Of a DNA stretch of 64,000 nt, positions 51,842 to 64,000 are shown in pieces. Both the position numbers and the translations under genes were made by a program. The stretch's first letter is position 1. The number at the start of each line of letters is the position of its first letter. The notes under the pieces were generated by a model that had not been told where the DNA came from, ran no database searches, and saw only the letters and a program-made list of their open reading frames with translations. Source of the stretch: Phanerodontia chrysosporium (Eukaryota > Basidiomycota > Agaricomycetes > Polyporales > Phanerochaetaceae); contig MJGA01000001.1 of assembly GCA_001910725.1 (NCBI GenBank), forward strand, positions 1,364,001 through 1,428,000, read 5' to 3'.

Positions 51842-53602
51842 CTCCGCGTCGCGGCGAGCGAGAAAAATCCCACAGAAAGAAAAAACAAATGCGCAAGAAA
51901 GCGTGATGGCCCGTTTGCGGCGCGTGCATGCGGGCGGGCCGCCGCGCAACGTGTCGGCCCTGCACGGACGGGGGCGTGTGTGTGCGTGGCCCGCGATCCA
52001 GACGGCCGGGCTGCTGGTGGCTGCTGCGCGTGCGGCGCCGTCCGGAGGGCATGCCGCATCGAGGTGGAGGAGGGGCACCGCATATGGGCGGGCGCAGATC
52101 CCCGACGACCGTCCGGCCGAGCCAGCCAACGTGCGCGCGCGACGCGCCGCAGCAGGGCCCACAGGAGCGGGGAGCCCCGCCGCGGCGCGAGGGCGACGCG
52201 AAGGGCACGCCACAAGGGGCCTTCGCGCGCCCTTGGCGGCTAGCACAGCGAGCAGCGGGGGCTGGAGGCGTGCGGGCGGGGAGGCACGCGGACGCAGCTG
52301 TGATCGACGAGGCGAAGGGCTTCTTGCAAGGAGGGAGGGACCGCGAAGCCGCGCGCGAGGCGAGGAGAGCTGATACCGCAGGAAGCTTCGCCGCGTCCGC
52401 GGTGGCTCTGCCAAAGCTTACTCGGGCGCTCCCTCCCGCGGCGGTTCTCGCCTGGGGGTTCAGCTCAGCGAGCCTCGGTCGACCGTCCTCCGCGCGCGCG
52501 ACCCTGGTAGTGCGCATTTTCCGAGACATATACGGCTAGCCTGTGCGTGCCGCTGCGAGAGACGTGCAGCCCGTGCCAGCTTTAATAAAGAGGCAGACGT
52601 GCTAGCGCGCCGCACGAAGCCGAAAAGGCAGGGCGGGCAGCTGCGGAGGACGAGGAGGACTGGATGGAGGCTGTTGGACAGATGGGGAAGAAGGCCAGGA
52701 TAGGGAGGACGGCGAGGGGAGAAGCATGCCGGCGAATAGACCCGGTGAATTGTCTCTGGACGGAAAGAGAGAGAAGGCCCGAGGGAACGAGCCCAGGGTC
52801 CGTGGGAAGGAACGCGCAGGACGGACGGGGCACCCTCGAACGCGATCGCCCAATGGGGACCGAGGCGCGGCGGGGATGCCGACATGCCGCCGGAATGAAC
52901 AAGGGCGGGGCGGGGCGAGGCATGCAGGTGTGGCATGCGCTGGCATGCGAGTGCAGTGCGCAGGAGGCGATGGCCAGGATCGGCCGGGTCGCCGAGCAAT
53001 GGTGTGGTGTGGCGCGTCGCGGGGGGAAATGCAGGCGGGCAGCGCTGGCTGCTGCTGCAGCGGCGGGCACGCGTGCACGGACGAGCGCGTGACGGCGAGA
53101 TAAGCAGCGGTCCTTGGACGCGTTCGATCAGAGAGCGCGAGAGCGTTCGGATGGAACGTCGCAAGGTTTGCGCGGGGCGTGACGCACATCGTTAATGGGT
53201 CACGTCACGCGGCAGGACCCCGGAGGAGCGCAGCGGTGGCAAAGCGTGCGCCGAATCGGGGAGGAGGTATCCGGGGAGCCGGACAGGGTGGGCGACGGGC
53301 GGGTCGTGACGGGGGTCGCCCTCGCTCTTGTTGTGTTTCTCAACGACTCGCACTGCGACGCAGCCCGCATCGCCGTCGCATGCCTAGGTTTGCCCGCGTG
53401 CACGAGTCCCAGTCAGGCAGGCAAGTCCTCGATCTCAGGAGGGTTTGCGCGGTTTACGTACGCCCCGTTCGGTCCTCGAATTAAATCCTCCGCCGCGTGC
53501 TCTCGCCCTCGCCCTCCCGTCGTCGTGACACTCTCCGTCAGATCCTCCTCTCCCACCCCAGCGTCTAATCAATTACCTTCCTCACCAACTTTTGGCCTTC
53601 GC

Positions 53603-53609
53603 TTATATT
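53603..53609 (+). promoter_or_regulatory. TATA-like box of the HSF-type gene
   Basis: TTATATT about 105-110 bases before the ATG at 53715, followed by a pyrimidine-rich leader and a CCAAT-like CCAATC near 53671. Plausible core promoter. Confidence 0.4.
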
Positions 53610-53714
53610 TGGAAGCCTTCCCCGACTAGAACACCTGCATCTCCCGTGCCCTCCTCCCTTCTCTTCTTGCCAATCCCTCCCTAGCCTCTTCCCCGGGCTC
53701 CCCCTCGCCTTGCC

Positions 53715-56034
53715 ATGGCCGACCTCTACCCCACCTACGGTCGCCAGTACCAGCGACAGGACAGCAGCAACCCCCACTCCCACTTTCAACTCCAGGGCGG
53801 CTCGTCCTCCACCACCGGCGGTGTCATGTACCCACCCCAGCTCGTCACACAGAGCACCAACAACAGCACCTCCTCCGCCGCCACCACCACTCCCTCCAGC
53901 AACACTCAGGACACAGAGCAGCCCAGCCCGACGCAAAACGACACCGAGTCCAACTCCCCGTCGTCCCAGACCGCGTCCTCACCAAAGCAAGAGTCTCCCA
54001 CCGGCTCCAAGCAGGATGGTGTCCCACCCCAGCCGACGAAGCCACAGGCGACGTTCCTGACCAAACTCTACGCGTGCGTCCTGATCTCCGATTACCTGTC
54101 CTTCCCCCGCTGACGCTCGGCCCTTTGTGCCCATCCAGTCTTCTCGAGCGACCAGAGAACCACCACATGATCCGCTGGGATCCCGCCGGCGAACACATCA
54201 TCGTCGAGCGGCCAGAGCAGCTCGCGCTCCATGTCCTCCCCAGTGTCTACCGCCAGTCGCGCTTCGCGAGTTTCTCGCGCCAGCTAAACGTGAGCCGTCC
54301 TTCCTCCCCCCTTCCCCCCTTCTTCAACACTGCCACATGCTGACATCCTGAATTTGATTGTTTCCTCGCGCGGTCTGGGCGGTCTAGATCTACGGCTTCA
54401 TGCGGAAGGTCAATCTGCGCAACGTCGACCCAGCAATCGATGATCCTGACGCGAGCACTTGGTGTACGTGTATCTTCTCCACATGCATTTGCGGGCCCGG
54501 TGTAAGCTCACGACGGCTCGATCTCTATAGCCCACCCGACGCTCAACCGCCATTCACCTCCGGAGGTTGTTGCCAACTTTAAACGACGCGTACCACCGCG
54601 CCTACCAAAGCCCCGAAAGCGGGACAACAATGTCGACGTCCCTGTCATCCCTCCGCCACGATCTGCTGTGGGCATGAACCCGCACAGCTTGGGGGTTCCT
54701 AGCGGCCCTGGCTCACCGGGCAGGCGCGCACGCGGTTTCTCCGCTCCAGGATCCTTTACTCCCCTGACGCAGTCGACTGCTGCCGGCTGGGGCACCAGTT
54801 ACCCCCGGGCAGCCCTACCACCGCTCACGGTCCCTTCGGATCCGCACCCGTCCTCTCTGTCTGCGCACTCCCACACTGGCATGTATTCGCACCACTACCC
54901 GCTGACCCCAGCAGACGACCCGCCGCCTTCGTCGAACACTGCGTTCACGCCGTTGTCGTCGTACTCGAGCGGTGCGTCGGCTGGGACGGGGCGGGAAATG
55001 CTTCTGCCGTCGCCGAGCTCTGCGTATCCCCATTCGGAGCAGTCCAGCTGGGGATTCTCCAGCGGCGGCTCAAACACGCATTCCTCGGGTAGCCTGTCGA
55101 GCCTCCTGAACCCAAACACATCCGGCGGTGCTGGAGGCTACGGCTCGAGGCCCCCAACGAGCATTAACTCTTATCCCAGCTCCTACGGATCTATCGCGCG
55201 TTCCGCGCATGCCAGCGGAGCGTCGCCAGATAGCCGGCCTGCGACGGGCTACAGCGTGTCCTCCATGTCTTCCATCTCGACGCCGTACGATGAGACAGGC
55301 GCTCATCCATTTGAATATTCTCGGCCCAATTCTTCCCATCGTCCTTTGACTCCGGCCTCGTCACGGCCACCATCGTCAAAGGCGTCACAGTACAATCCTG
55401 GCTCACTAAGCGTCCGAAGGGACAGGCGACACAGCCACGCCATGTCACCGTACCCTTCGCCGTACACTGAGCACCCGCCGCACTCGGCGCACTCGGAACG
55501 TCCGTCGACGTCTCCGCACCCTGGTGACGATCACTCGGCGATCCCGAGAGTCCGGAGTATGATGGGTATGAGCTCTGTCAGCGACACGTACGGCTTCAAC
55601 CCGGCACAGGCCGACTTTGCGTACGGCGCAGTCGACGATCACCACAGCAGCGCTCATCACCCGCACAGTTCGCACGGCATGTACGGGCGCAGCGTGCGGC
55701 CGAGCACGAGCGCATCGAGCTTGTCGGGCAGCTCGTCGACGGCGAACACACCCGGAGCGGACGGCTACGGTCAGGCGGGAGAGGGTGCGGACATCAACAG
55801 ATGTGAGTAAGTCGAGCCTTCCCTTGCCTCCCCTCCTACCCCGTTCCCCGCCGCCGCCATGTGTTGTCTGTTTGTAACAGCATGTTGACCACAGTCTATC
55901 CGCCCCGCCCGCCAATGTTTCTATCATTTCTTTAGAATTCGCCGCTGACGCGTGTTCATCTAGTCTCGCCGGACTTCGGCTTCGTGCAGATGAACGAGCA
56001 TATCCCGCAATACTCTAAGCACGGAGATCTATGA
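53715..56034 (+). CDS. HSF-type DNA-binding transcription factor
   Basis: Predicted 642 residues from exons 53715-54073, 54139-54289, 54388-54463, 54531-55802 and 55964-56034; phases close. After a disordered N-terminus of about 115 residues lies the HSF-type winged helix: TFLTKLYALLERPENHHMIRW, VLPSVYRQSRFASFSRQLN (recognition helix), IYGFMRKVNLRN and HPTLNRHSPPEVVANFKRR. The remaining about 420 residues are Ser/Pro/Gly/His-rich. No HR-A/B heptad-repeat trimerisation region is visible after the domain, and the recognition helix is followed by YGFMRKV instead of the YGFRKV of classical Hsf1. It is therefore more like Sfl1-type or other regulatory HSF-domain proteins than the heat-shock master regulator. 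Target genes unknown. Confidence 0.88.
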
Positions 56035-58333
56035 CTAGCTCCCTGGAGCTCTTCCTAGGCCGCACATCTCCTGCTTTTCTCTCTGCCGACTCGCACGCTC
56101 TAGACCTTTCTCGCAATCGGACGTTGTTTTCTTGCTATCTCTTGCTGTTGAATATTCCGGGACCCCTCGACGACGGGAAGAATGGTGCGGATTGGGAAGG
56201 TGGGACGGTCGAGGCGGTGATATGCCATCGGGCACGGCCGCGAAGGCGGGGCATGTGCCGCGATGGGGGTGAGCGAATGGGACAGGAGAGGATGCGGATA
56301 GGAGCCCCGCGCGCGCGATGGTGCTGTGGTGGGAGCGGTGGAAGGCATGCGGAACGGACGCCAGCTGGTTGCGGACGATTCTCGCATCAGGCCGCGGACA
56401 CTGTCGGCTCATGTCCACACACGGTGGTCGATATCAGACGGAGGGGTGTCTGCGGTTCGGATTGGCTGCCTTGACCGCGCGCTGGCGGTCTAGGTGCTTC
56501 GAGCTGGCAGGACCCTGACGATGATGGGCTGCCCCCGTGCGGGGCTTGCGCATGGTCTCATCATGGGGCGGGATGATGCCGTACACATGGAGGACGCTTG
56601 TCTCTGGATCTGTACGTTCTGTTTTCGTCGTTGTTCATCATCATCATTCTGCACGTCGCCTCTTCAGCCTTTTTTCATTCATGTTCTACATCACCCTGCA
56701 TCTCATTACAAGCGTTTTCTCGCACGGCCACGGCTGCGGATGGACCGCTAGGCCCGGTTGAGTTCTCCTCTGGCTTTGTGGCGATTTCAGGATTTGATCC
56801 CACGGGGCTTCCCTTGCTTCTTGCTTTCGCCTTGAATTCACACGCAAGCCCCAACCTTGTTCCATCCCTGACTCCGTCCCGCCCCCAGCTCATTCGCCCG
56901 CACCGTCATCGCAGCATCCGCACACTCTTTTTTCTTTTTCTTCTTCCCTGCGCACGCATTGCATCAGTTTTTCTCTCTGCCCTTCCAGCCACACCCTCGG
57001 GGATCCCCCCATTGCTCCCGGATCAGCGACAGGCTCAGCCCAGCTTGTCCCGCGCGCACACGCACGCACCTTCGGACCTGTCCAGCCGTCCAGCTGCTCG
57101 TGCCACGGCCGACCCGTCGACGCCCGCCGTTCCCTATCGCCTGCGCAGTCCGCCCCGCCGTGCACGGTCCTCCCCCCCCTCTCTCGCATCTCTCATTGTC
57201 TCGCCTGTGCCGTTCGTATCAGAAGTTCTCACCCGTCGCTCGCTCCATAATCACCGCCGCCCTCGTTTTTTTTCTCCTAATCTCTCACCGTCCGCATGTC
57301 GCACACGCCCATTGCATTTTCCACCCCGGTCGTTGCATTTTCATCACCCGTATCTCCTACCGTACCCTCCCCGCGCGCTCTCGGCTGCGCGTAGTCCCCA
57401 CGCCCTATAATCCAAGTAGCGTACGACCCGTTTTGCAATCGCGTAATCACGGCTTGTCTCGTTTTTTTCCTCCCGATGTAGCATGTCTCGCCCTTTCTTT
57501 TTTGCGCCATTACTGATATAGCTATATACCCAGAGTAGAGTGATGATATACACCAATAGCATGTTTCTTGGAGACGAGCGCGAGTGCTGTGATAAGTGCA
57601 GCAAGGCAAAAATTGACTCTGGAGGCGTGACCTGGCTTAGCTGTGTGATGACTGAACCTAACGCGAGGCCGACGGGGGCCAGCGACCGGGTGTACGCGGG
57701 CATTGTGGCGCCAGCACAGCCATCACGAGCACTTGCACTAGCGGCTCGGATGCGGACGGCACACAGGGCGCGAGCTGGGCGCGGCGTGCAGCCGGCCGTC
57801 GTCGCGCGGTTTGAATATTGCTCTCTGGGGGCTGCCCCGCTGCGACAGCACCAGCGTCGGAGAATCGTCGCTGGGGCTGCGCACGAGCGATACGGCGCCC
57901 GCCGCTGTCTTGATAGGTCGCCTGTGTTTTCCTGAGGGTGCGGAGGCAGCTCACTCACTGCGCCTGGGCGTCTCGGACGAGGAGAGGCTTGTTTGCGAGT
58001 GTGGGTGACGCGGGCAGAGACGCCCAGGCCGACGGTCACGCCCAGACGCCTTTCAATCCGCCCGCGGCGTGCGCCTGGCCACCATCCTCACTAGTTTTCA
58101 CTGCTTGCCCTTCCGCTCCTTCGCCCCGCCTGCGACGACTCCTTCCGTCTCTCGCGTCTACCTTCTCCCCGCCCCGTCCTCGTCTTCCCGGCTTCTCGCC
58201 TTCCAGCTCTGATTTCGCCCTTCTGTTCTCTCCTGGCCCCGAACCCGAACCCGAACCCGCCACGCCCGTCCCACCCGTGCCAGATCGATCCACCTCACGC
58301 TCACAGCGCATATATACCCCGTCCCGCACGACC
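56035..58333. other. 2.3-kb interval between HSF and CLASP genes
   Basis: No supported gene. Pyrimidine-rich + strand stretches (56600-57500 and 58060-58320) create a 270-codon ORF at 56598-57410 with biased Ser/Pro/Leu/Arg content and no motif; this looks like untranslated leader or trailer sequence. A short GAACCC repeat lies near 58237-58257 and a TATATA close to the CLASP ATG at 58310-58315. Confidence 0.4.
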
Positions 58334-61300
58334 ATGGGCGACTCCCCGCTCGAAAGGCTCATTAACCTCTGCAGATCCAACGGTCCGTGTCCTTGTTACT
58401 GTCGTTAGAGCGACCACTTACCTCCCCGCCTCTCTTCCACGCGATCTGCACCCAGACAATGATGTCAAGGTCGATGCCGTCACGAAGCTGCAGGCAGAGT
58501 TCGAGGCTGGCGTGGAGGTGCGTCCTGATCCGTCCTGCGAACCACACCCGAGCCCTGACATCAACGCGCACCAGATCACCGACCCGGACGGCCTCCTCAC
58601 TGTCCTGAAAGCATGCCTGCGTACCCCAAACCAACACCTCACAACTGCCACCATCTCTGCCATCCCGCCTCTGCTCCCTCTTCTCATCGGCAGGCCCGGG
58701 CTCGCCGCCTCGCAATCAACATCGCCGCACGCAAGCACATCCTCCGTCAGCGCGACCCTCGTCGACGTGCCGATGCTACGCCAAGTCCTGAACGCGTTCC
58801 TCCCCGCCGGCGGCATCCTCGATCGTCTGGGCGACAGCCGCGACCGCGCACGCGAGCGGGCGCGCGAGTCCCTTGTGCTGCTCGGCGGGTACGCCTTCCG
58901 CTGCTCGGGTCCCGCGTCGTCTGTGCGCGGCGGACGCGACGGCAAGGGCCCCGAGACGCCGCTGATGATCTTTGAGCGCCACTTCAAGGAGCTCGGGCTC
59001 ACGAGCAAGGTCTGGCGCGTGCGCGAGCAGGCGATCCTCACGCTCGCGCAGCTCCGGCGCGCGCACCACCAGTTTCCGCTCCGCCCGTACCTCCCGACGC
59101 TCGTCGACCTGCTCGAGGACGCAGACAGCAACGTGCGCCAGCAGGCGCAGGCGTCCGTCGTCGAGCTCTTCACGGGCCCGGGCGTGACGGACGCCGCGCG
59201 CGCGGACCTCAAGAAGGAGATGGCGAAGAAGGGCGTGCGCAAGGGCACGGTAGAAAACATCACCGCGCGGCTCCTCGCCGCAGGCGGCGCCGGCACGCCC
59301 GCGACGCTCAGCGAGGCGGGCTCCGAGAACGGCGATGCGCCCTCCATCCCGCCGAGCGCGTCCACGATGTCGGGCAAGACGCCCGGCGCCGGGCGCACGA
59401 TTGCGCGCTCGGCCAGTGGCCAGGCCGTCGACAGGTTCGCGCGGCCTGCGAGCCGCTCTGCGCTCGTCTCGCCGCTGCCGGACGCCGCCGCGAGCGCTGG
59501 CGCGGACGTGAAGGCTGTCTACGTGAGTCCGCCGCTGCACGTCCGGTTTGTGGGATTTACACCGCTCAACAGATTGCGTCAAGCCGGGACTTGGAGGGCG
59601 AGTTTACGTCGATGTTGAAGCATTTTGAGGTGCGTACCGCGGAATGAACTCTTCTCGCGCTGGAGCTCACGAGCGATCCAGGGAAAAGAGGATGAGCATA
59701 ATTGGGCCGCACGAGAGCAGTCAGTTCAGCGTGTGCGAGGCATGCTCAAGGGCGAAGTTCACGAGCGTTTCCCGGACGCGTTTCTGCAAGGCTTGAAGAA
59801 CGGTTTCATTGACGCCTCGTTGAAGACGGTTCGTTGTATGCGCCTCGTTTCGATGTCAACCGGCTGATCCCTCTGCATTAGCTGTTCAGTTTGAGGACGA
59901 CTGTGGCTGCAAACACATGCTCATTGTATGCGGAGCTTGCGATTGCGCTCGGTACGGCTATCGACTCGTTTTGCGAGACGCTGTACATAAATCTTCTCAA
60001 AATGGCCAGCCTCACGAAGAAAATCATCGCGCAGCAGTCGCAAGCGACCGTCACGACGATCATCAATCACGCATCCCCGCTTCCCCGAGTCATCCTTCCG
60101 CTCCTGTCGAACGCCATGGCGGACAAGTCGATCCAAACACGCACCTACGCCATGGGGCACATGAAAACCTACCTAGTGGCACACGGACAACGCGCCCGCC
60201 ATCCGATAGAGGCCATCGGCGGCGTTGAGACACTAGAACGGTGCATCAAGAAAGGCCTCAGCGACCCGAACCCTGCCGTTAAAGAAACCGCGCGGCAGAC
60301 TTTCTGGGTGTTTGAGGGCGTGTGGCGAGACAAGGGACGTGCCATTCTGGACAGTCTGGACGCGACGTCGCGTAAGCAGCTAGAGAGGGCATGTCCCGAC
60401 CCACAGCAGCTCGCCGGCGTTGCCGCAGCCGTGGCTACGCCGCAGGTGAAGAAGTCGAGTGTCGCGGCGGCCATCGCCGCGAGCCGTGCAAAGGCCAAGG
60501 CCATTGCCACGGCGCCTCCGAGCCTCAGGCACCAGGCCACCTCCGCCGCGCGCACGACGTCCCCGCCCACAAAACGTGCAGCATCTCCGTCCCTCAGCAG
60601 CAGCAGCAGCGGTCCGTCGGGCTTGGCCAGAGCGGCCTCGCCCATCGGACGCGGTGCTCAGGTGCCGTCTCCGCCGAGACCCAGAGTGGTGTCGACCGGC
60701 ACACTGTCCCGCTCGACGAACTCGGGCTTCGTCCCCAGCCGTGCGCAAGCCCGCGAGCCCGCAGAGCCTGCGTCTCCGCCCTCTCCCACGCCCGACCCAG
60801 CGTACCGTCGTCGTGTCTCCTCGCCCCTCGCGGGCTCGCCCAATGGCGCCTCGACGCTTAGGCGCGCGATGCTCACTGCGCTCCCGTCGTCGCCGCCGCC
60901 GCCGAGGCCTGCGTTCCTGCAGAACGCGTCGGCGCAGCAGCGCACACAGTCCCACCACGCGTACCGCGAGTCGATCAACATCACTGGCATGCATGGCTCG
61001 GCGGAGGACTCGCTCTTGCTCGCGTCGAATATCCCGATCCCAGAGGACAGCGACTCGGACATGGACATTGACACGTCCGTCAACCTCATCTCGTTTTCGA
61101 CGCCGTTCGAAGTATACCCGCCTGGCGGCGATGCGACGCCGCAGCAGGCCAAGTCCGCCGCGTCGTTCTCGCCGCGCTCGAGCGGCTCGCGCCCGCCCAT
61201 GTCCAACGCCCTGTCGACGGGCACGAGCTCGCCGCCCGCAGGCATCCCGCAACCGATAGTTGAGGACGCGATGCGTGCGCGCGCAGAGCAGGCCGAGAGT

Positions 61301-62940
61301 GCCGCCGAGCGCCTGCTGGAGCTGGTCGACCCCGAGGACGAGCACCTGCAGACGGGCGTGGCGCCGCTGCTCCTGCGCAGCTCTACAAGCGAGACAATGT
61401 CACAAGCCACCCTGCACGACAGCGCACGATCGTCGCCGCCGAGCCTAGGGGCAGGTGCACTGCAACGCCCGCGCACGCCCCCGAACAAGAATGCGGCCCT
61501 CATGCGGAAGGCGGCGTTGTTCCAAGACAGCCCGGCGTACAAGGCGCGTGCGACGACGTCCCCGTTCGACATGATCAACGGCCCAACTTACGACAACGCC
61601 TGGTGGCGGAAGCGCATGTCACGTAAGTCACCCCCCCCCCTTGCGCTTGGGCCGGCCGCGGGCCCAGAGCACCATTTATCTGTCAATCGCCACGGAATGA
61701 ATACGCTGACCGTCCGTTTCTTCTCACAGTCGTGAACGATGACCCTGGGTACAGGACCGGGCAGGGTGCCGATCGTCAAGAGGAGCTCAGAGGCTACATC
61801 GCCGCGTTGGAGCATGGTCCTGCGGACGTCCTCGTGCTCCAGAAGCTCGCCCTCTTCTGCAGGGAGAATCCAGCCAACGAACCTATCTCGCCCATCAGCC
61901 CGGACTTCTCCGGAGGACCGCTGAGCCCGTCGCCCTTGTTTGGGAGCTCGCACTCTCTGACTGGGCTCAAGGCGGACCTGTGGGTTCAGGGCAAAGCGTT
62001 CGAACGGCTCTTTGCCGCCCTGCTTCTGTATCTGGACCCTGCGCGGGTGCGTCGCTTTGATCGTTTTGCATTGATCGCACGAATGAGGTACTCATTATGT
62101 ATTCCCCTGCCGCTTCGCCTGCTTCCAGAGTATTGCCGAACTGGAGTACGGTTTGATCGTCCTGTGGGAAATGCTAGAACATCAAGCACCCCTGCTGGAA
62201 AGCCGCGAAGCTGACATATTCGCGCTGCTCCTCAAGGTGCGAAGCTGCGGGAATGCGACGGTATGCCTGTCCCTGTGTTGATGCTCCCCTTGCGTCTTCT
62301 TCTGACGGACGTTTCTGCCCGCCACACAGGTCTTGCAGGCTACCACTAATTTTAGGGACGTGCTCGCGTCCCGTATCGAGCCGGTCTATGGCCTGACGAC
62401 CATGCACGCCAGCTTGCGTGCGTACCGGGACCTGTCAATGCCACCCGCTGCCGACGTGGAGATTACGAACGGCACGTATGCCTTCGGCCTGATTGCGCTG
62501 GGCAAGTTCATTCTGCGGCTCCCGAAGGAGGTGCTCGAGGACGAGATGCCGCGCCTGAGGGTCACCCTTGCTTCGGTGCGTCCTCCCACCGTAACTTCGC
62601 TAGCCCCTATCACACGCTGATGGAGCCTGTCTGGCAGGCTCTGACCGACACGTCCTCTGACTCGTCGCTCGTCGTGCGGGAGGCCGCCGCGGCGTCCATC
62701 ATCGCCGCGCAGCTCGTCCTGCGCGACGAGGCGCACCTGTTTGCCCTGCTCGACCCGCTGCCCGAGGACAAGAAGAACCTGCTGACGTACCTCTTTGACA
62801 AGCACGGCGTCCGCGGTGCGTCACGCGCCGCAGCCGGCCTCGGGACGTCGGGCATGGACAAGCTCGAAAGGGAGATGCGACGATTGGATGGCCGGACGAG
62901 CACCCCGCTGCGGCCCACCGCCGCATCTCCGTTCGTCTGA
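58334..62940 (+). CDS. CLASP-family microtubule-stabilising protein (Stu1/Cls1-like)
   Basis: Predicted 1333 residues from exons 58334-58382, 58456-58517, 58575-59522, 59573-59629, 59682-59828, 59882-61622, 61730-62046, 62129-62260, 62330-62575 and 62638-62940; phases close. The N-terminal HEAT/TOG-like array includes LLPLLIGRPG, RLGDSRDRARERARESL, RVREQAILTLAQL and LLEDADSNVRQQAQASVVELF. A second CLASP_N-type TOG (about residues 430-580) has HNWAAREQSVQRVRGML, LYAELAIALGTAID, PLLSNAMADKSIQTRTYA and GLSDPNPAVKETARQTFW. A Ser/Pro/Arg-rich middle (about 600-930) is the usual microtubule-lattice-binding region, and a C-terminal HEAT domain ends LLDPLPEDKKNLLTYLFDKH. CLASPs promote microtubule rescue and spindle and kinetochore attachment. 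Function inferred from the family. Confidence 0.92.
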
Positions 62941-64000
62941 GTCCGAGGTTTACTCTTTTCTCTCCCCTTGCGCCCACAGCTGCCCATCATAAGCCCGTAT
63001 CTCCTCCTTTGCGCGTGTAATCTGCTCTGTCCCGTCTGGTAACTTAACCGTATATCCCGCCCCAAGCTTCTGATGTTCTCATTATCGTAGTGCTATTCAT
63101 CGCTGTCTGTCCGTTCGTGTTCTTTTTATTTGAACGTCCTTTCTGATAATATCCCCCGTTCCATTCATCAAGTCGGGCCACCCATCTCGCGTCTTTGTTC
63201 CACCCACTCTCCTCTTGTGCACACGTTACTTCGGATCCATGTCCCGTGTCCGTCCCATCACCAGCGATAAGTTACAAATCCCGATAATGCATGCGGCTGG
63301 ACTGCCTTTTCACGACTGCAAACCCCACATGGGCAAACTCGCCCAGAGGAGCTAGGCCCACCGGGGGAGGACCCCGGGACCTCTTGTGACATTTCTACGC
63401 AAGCACCGCTCACAGGGGGGAACACGCATCAGCCACGGATGGCGGCAGCGGCCATGCCGGGCAGGCAAGGCATCTGCAAGCTAAACGTTAGATTGGCATG
63501 TTCCTGGTAATTGCATGCGGGGGGAGCCTCGCGAACGCCGCCGACCCTGACAAACATGCGGCTTCAGCAGCACACCGGACACAACATACGCTGACACCGG
63601 GTTCTGAGGATCTGTGCATCGCTGCAGCGTTCGAGCCCCGGCGGCGTGTCCTTCGCGGAGTTGGCTTTCTGCGCACAAAGTTCGAGCACCCGGTTCGAAG
63701 CGACCCGGGCTGGCCCGGCGACAGAGACTTGAACGCGGTCTCCGACGGTGTGTATTTGGCACCCTCGTACAACTAGATTGTGGTAGGATACGTAGATCTG
63801 AGACGTCGTGGTATAGCTTGTGGCGCAGCCCGATCGGCGGGCTCGCAGAGCACCCGTACACTCAAGCAAAGCTGACGAGAGTACTAGAAGACAATGAGAA
63901 AGGACGTGTCAGATTACAGCGTACAACTCACGAGAATAAATAGGATAAATACATTAACAGAATGGCGACATCCGTGCTCGTTCAGCTCGAGGCCTTCGAA
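62941..64000. other. CLASP 3' flank to right edge
   Basis: No supported gene. ORFs at 63481-63869 overlap in several frames on both strands; one minus frame (63564-63869) has acceptable codon use (VGDRVQVSVAGPARVAS) and could be the last exon of a minus-strand gene entering from the right edge, but I found no junctions to extend it. Confidence 0.35.

Noticed and set aside
56598..57410. 270-codon + strand ORF between the HSF and CLASP genes
   Set aside because: Pyrimidine-rich DNA gives Ser/Pro/Leu/Arg bias; no domain and no splice-consistent neighbours.
58237..58257. Short GAACCC tandem repeat, telomere-like at first sight
   Set aside because: Only about three units and not TTAGGG; it lies in a normal leader between genes.
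63600..63720. tRNA B-box-like GGTTCGAA and GTTCGAG motifs near the right edge
   Set aside because: Flanking bases do not form a five-pair T stem and no acceptor or anticodon stem fits.

Overview
This window is nuclear DNA of a filamentous basidiomycete, most likely an Agaricomycete (possibly Polyporales). The evidence is genes with many exons, introns of about 40-100 bases with GT..AG (rarely GC..AG) ends, two DUF6593 genes (a family largely confined to mushroom-forming fungi), and protein families typical of that group. Nothing bacterial, viral or CRISPR-like is present. I rebuilt gene models by hand, checking reading phase across each splice junction; exon limits are inference, accurate to a base or so where phases close.

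Layout: 1-1415 is the 3' part of a GH125 (Mug157-type) mannosidase gene. 1780-4329 is an Inn1/Fic1-like C2 protein with a long proline-rich tail. 4515-5029 (-) is a small two-membrane-span protein. 5350-11622 is a head-to-head pair of related WD40 proteins of about 870 residues each. 11766-13734 (-) is an M28 leucine aminopeptidase, divergent from mitochondrial ribosomal protein uL11m (13928-14442). 15718-16538 is a DUF6593 protein, 16817-17939 (-) an AhpD-like protein, and 18432-21641 (-) two tandem GH128 glucanase paralogues. Then come a two-RRM protein (22410-23588), a GPATCH11 homologue (23897-25119), a Ser/Pro-rich protein (25455-26485, -), a second DUF6593 gene (27263-28039, -), a Yap-type bZIP factor with DUF3425 (29238-31195) and mitochondrial uS14m (31824-32191, -). 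A DHA2-type MFS transporter (36309-39032) lies alone between two gene-poor stretches of about 4 kb; the right one holds a mariner-type MITE. A small 81-residue protein (42845-43090, -), an Nrc2/Fpk1-type AGC kinase (44101-46990, -), a 6.7-kb GC-rich gene desert, an HSF-type factor (53715-56034) and a CLASP-family protein (58334-62940) complete the window.

The genes form no single pathway. Loose themes are cell wall and mannan turnover (GH125, two GH128), cytokinesis and microtubules (Inn1-like, CLASP), flippase kinase signalling, stress transcription factors and mitochondrial translation.

Two features need attention. At 51383-51838 six perfect homopolymers of 45-119 bases (T, A, T, G, A, C; three of exactly 59) follow one another. 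Separately, five otherwise well-conserved genes are each broken by single missing bases, always in short C or G runs. Both point to base-calling or consensus trouble at homopolymers, which should be excluded before any biological reading.
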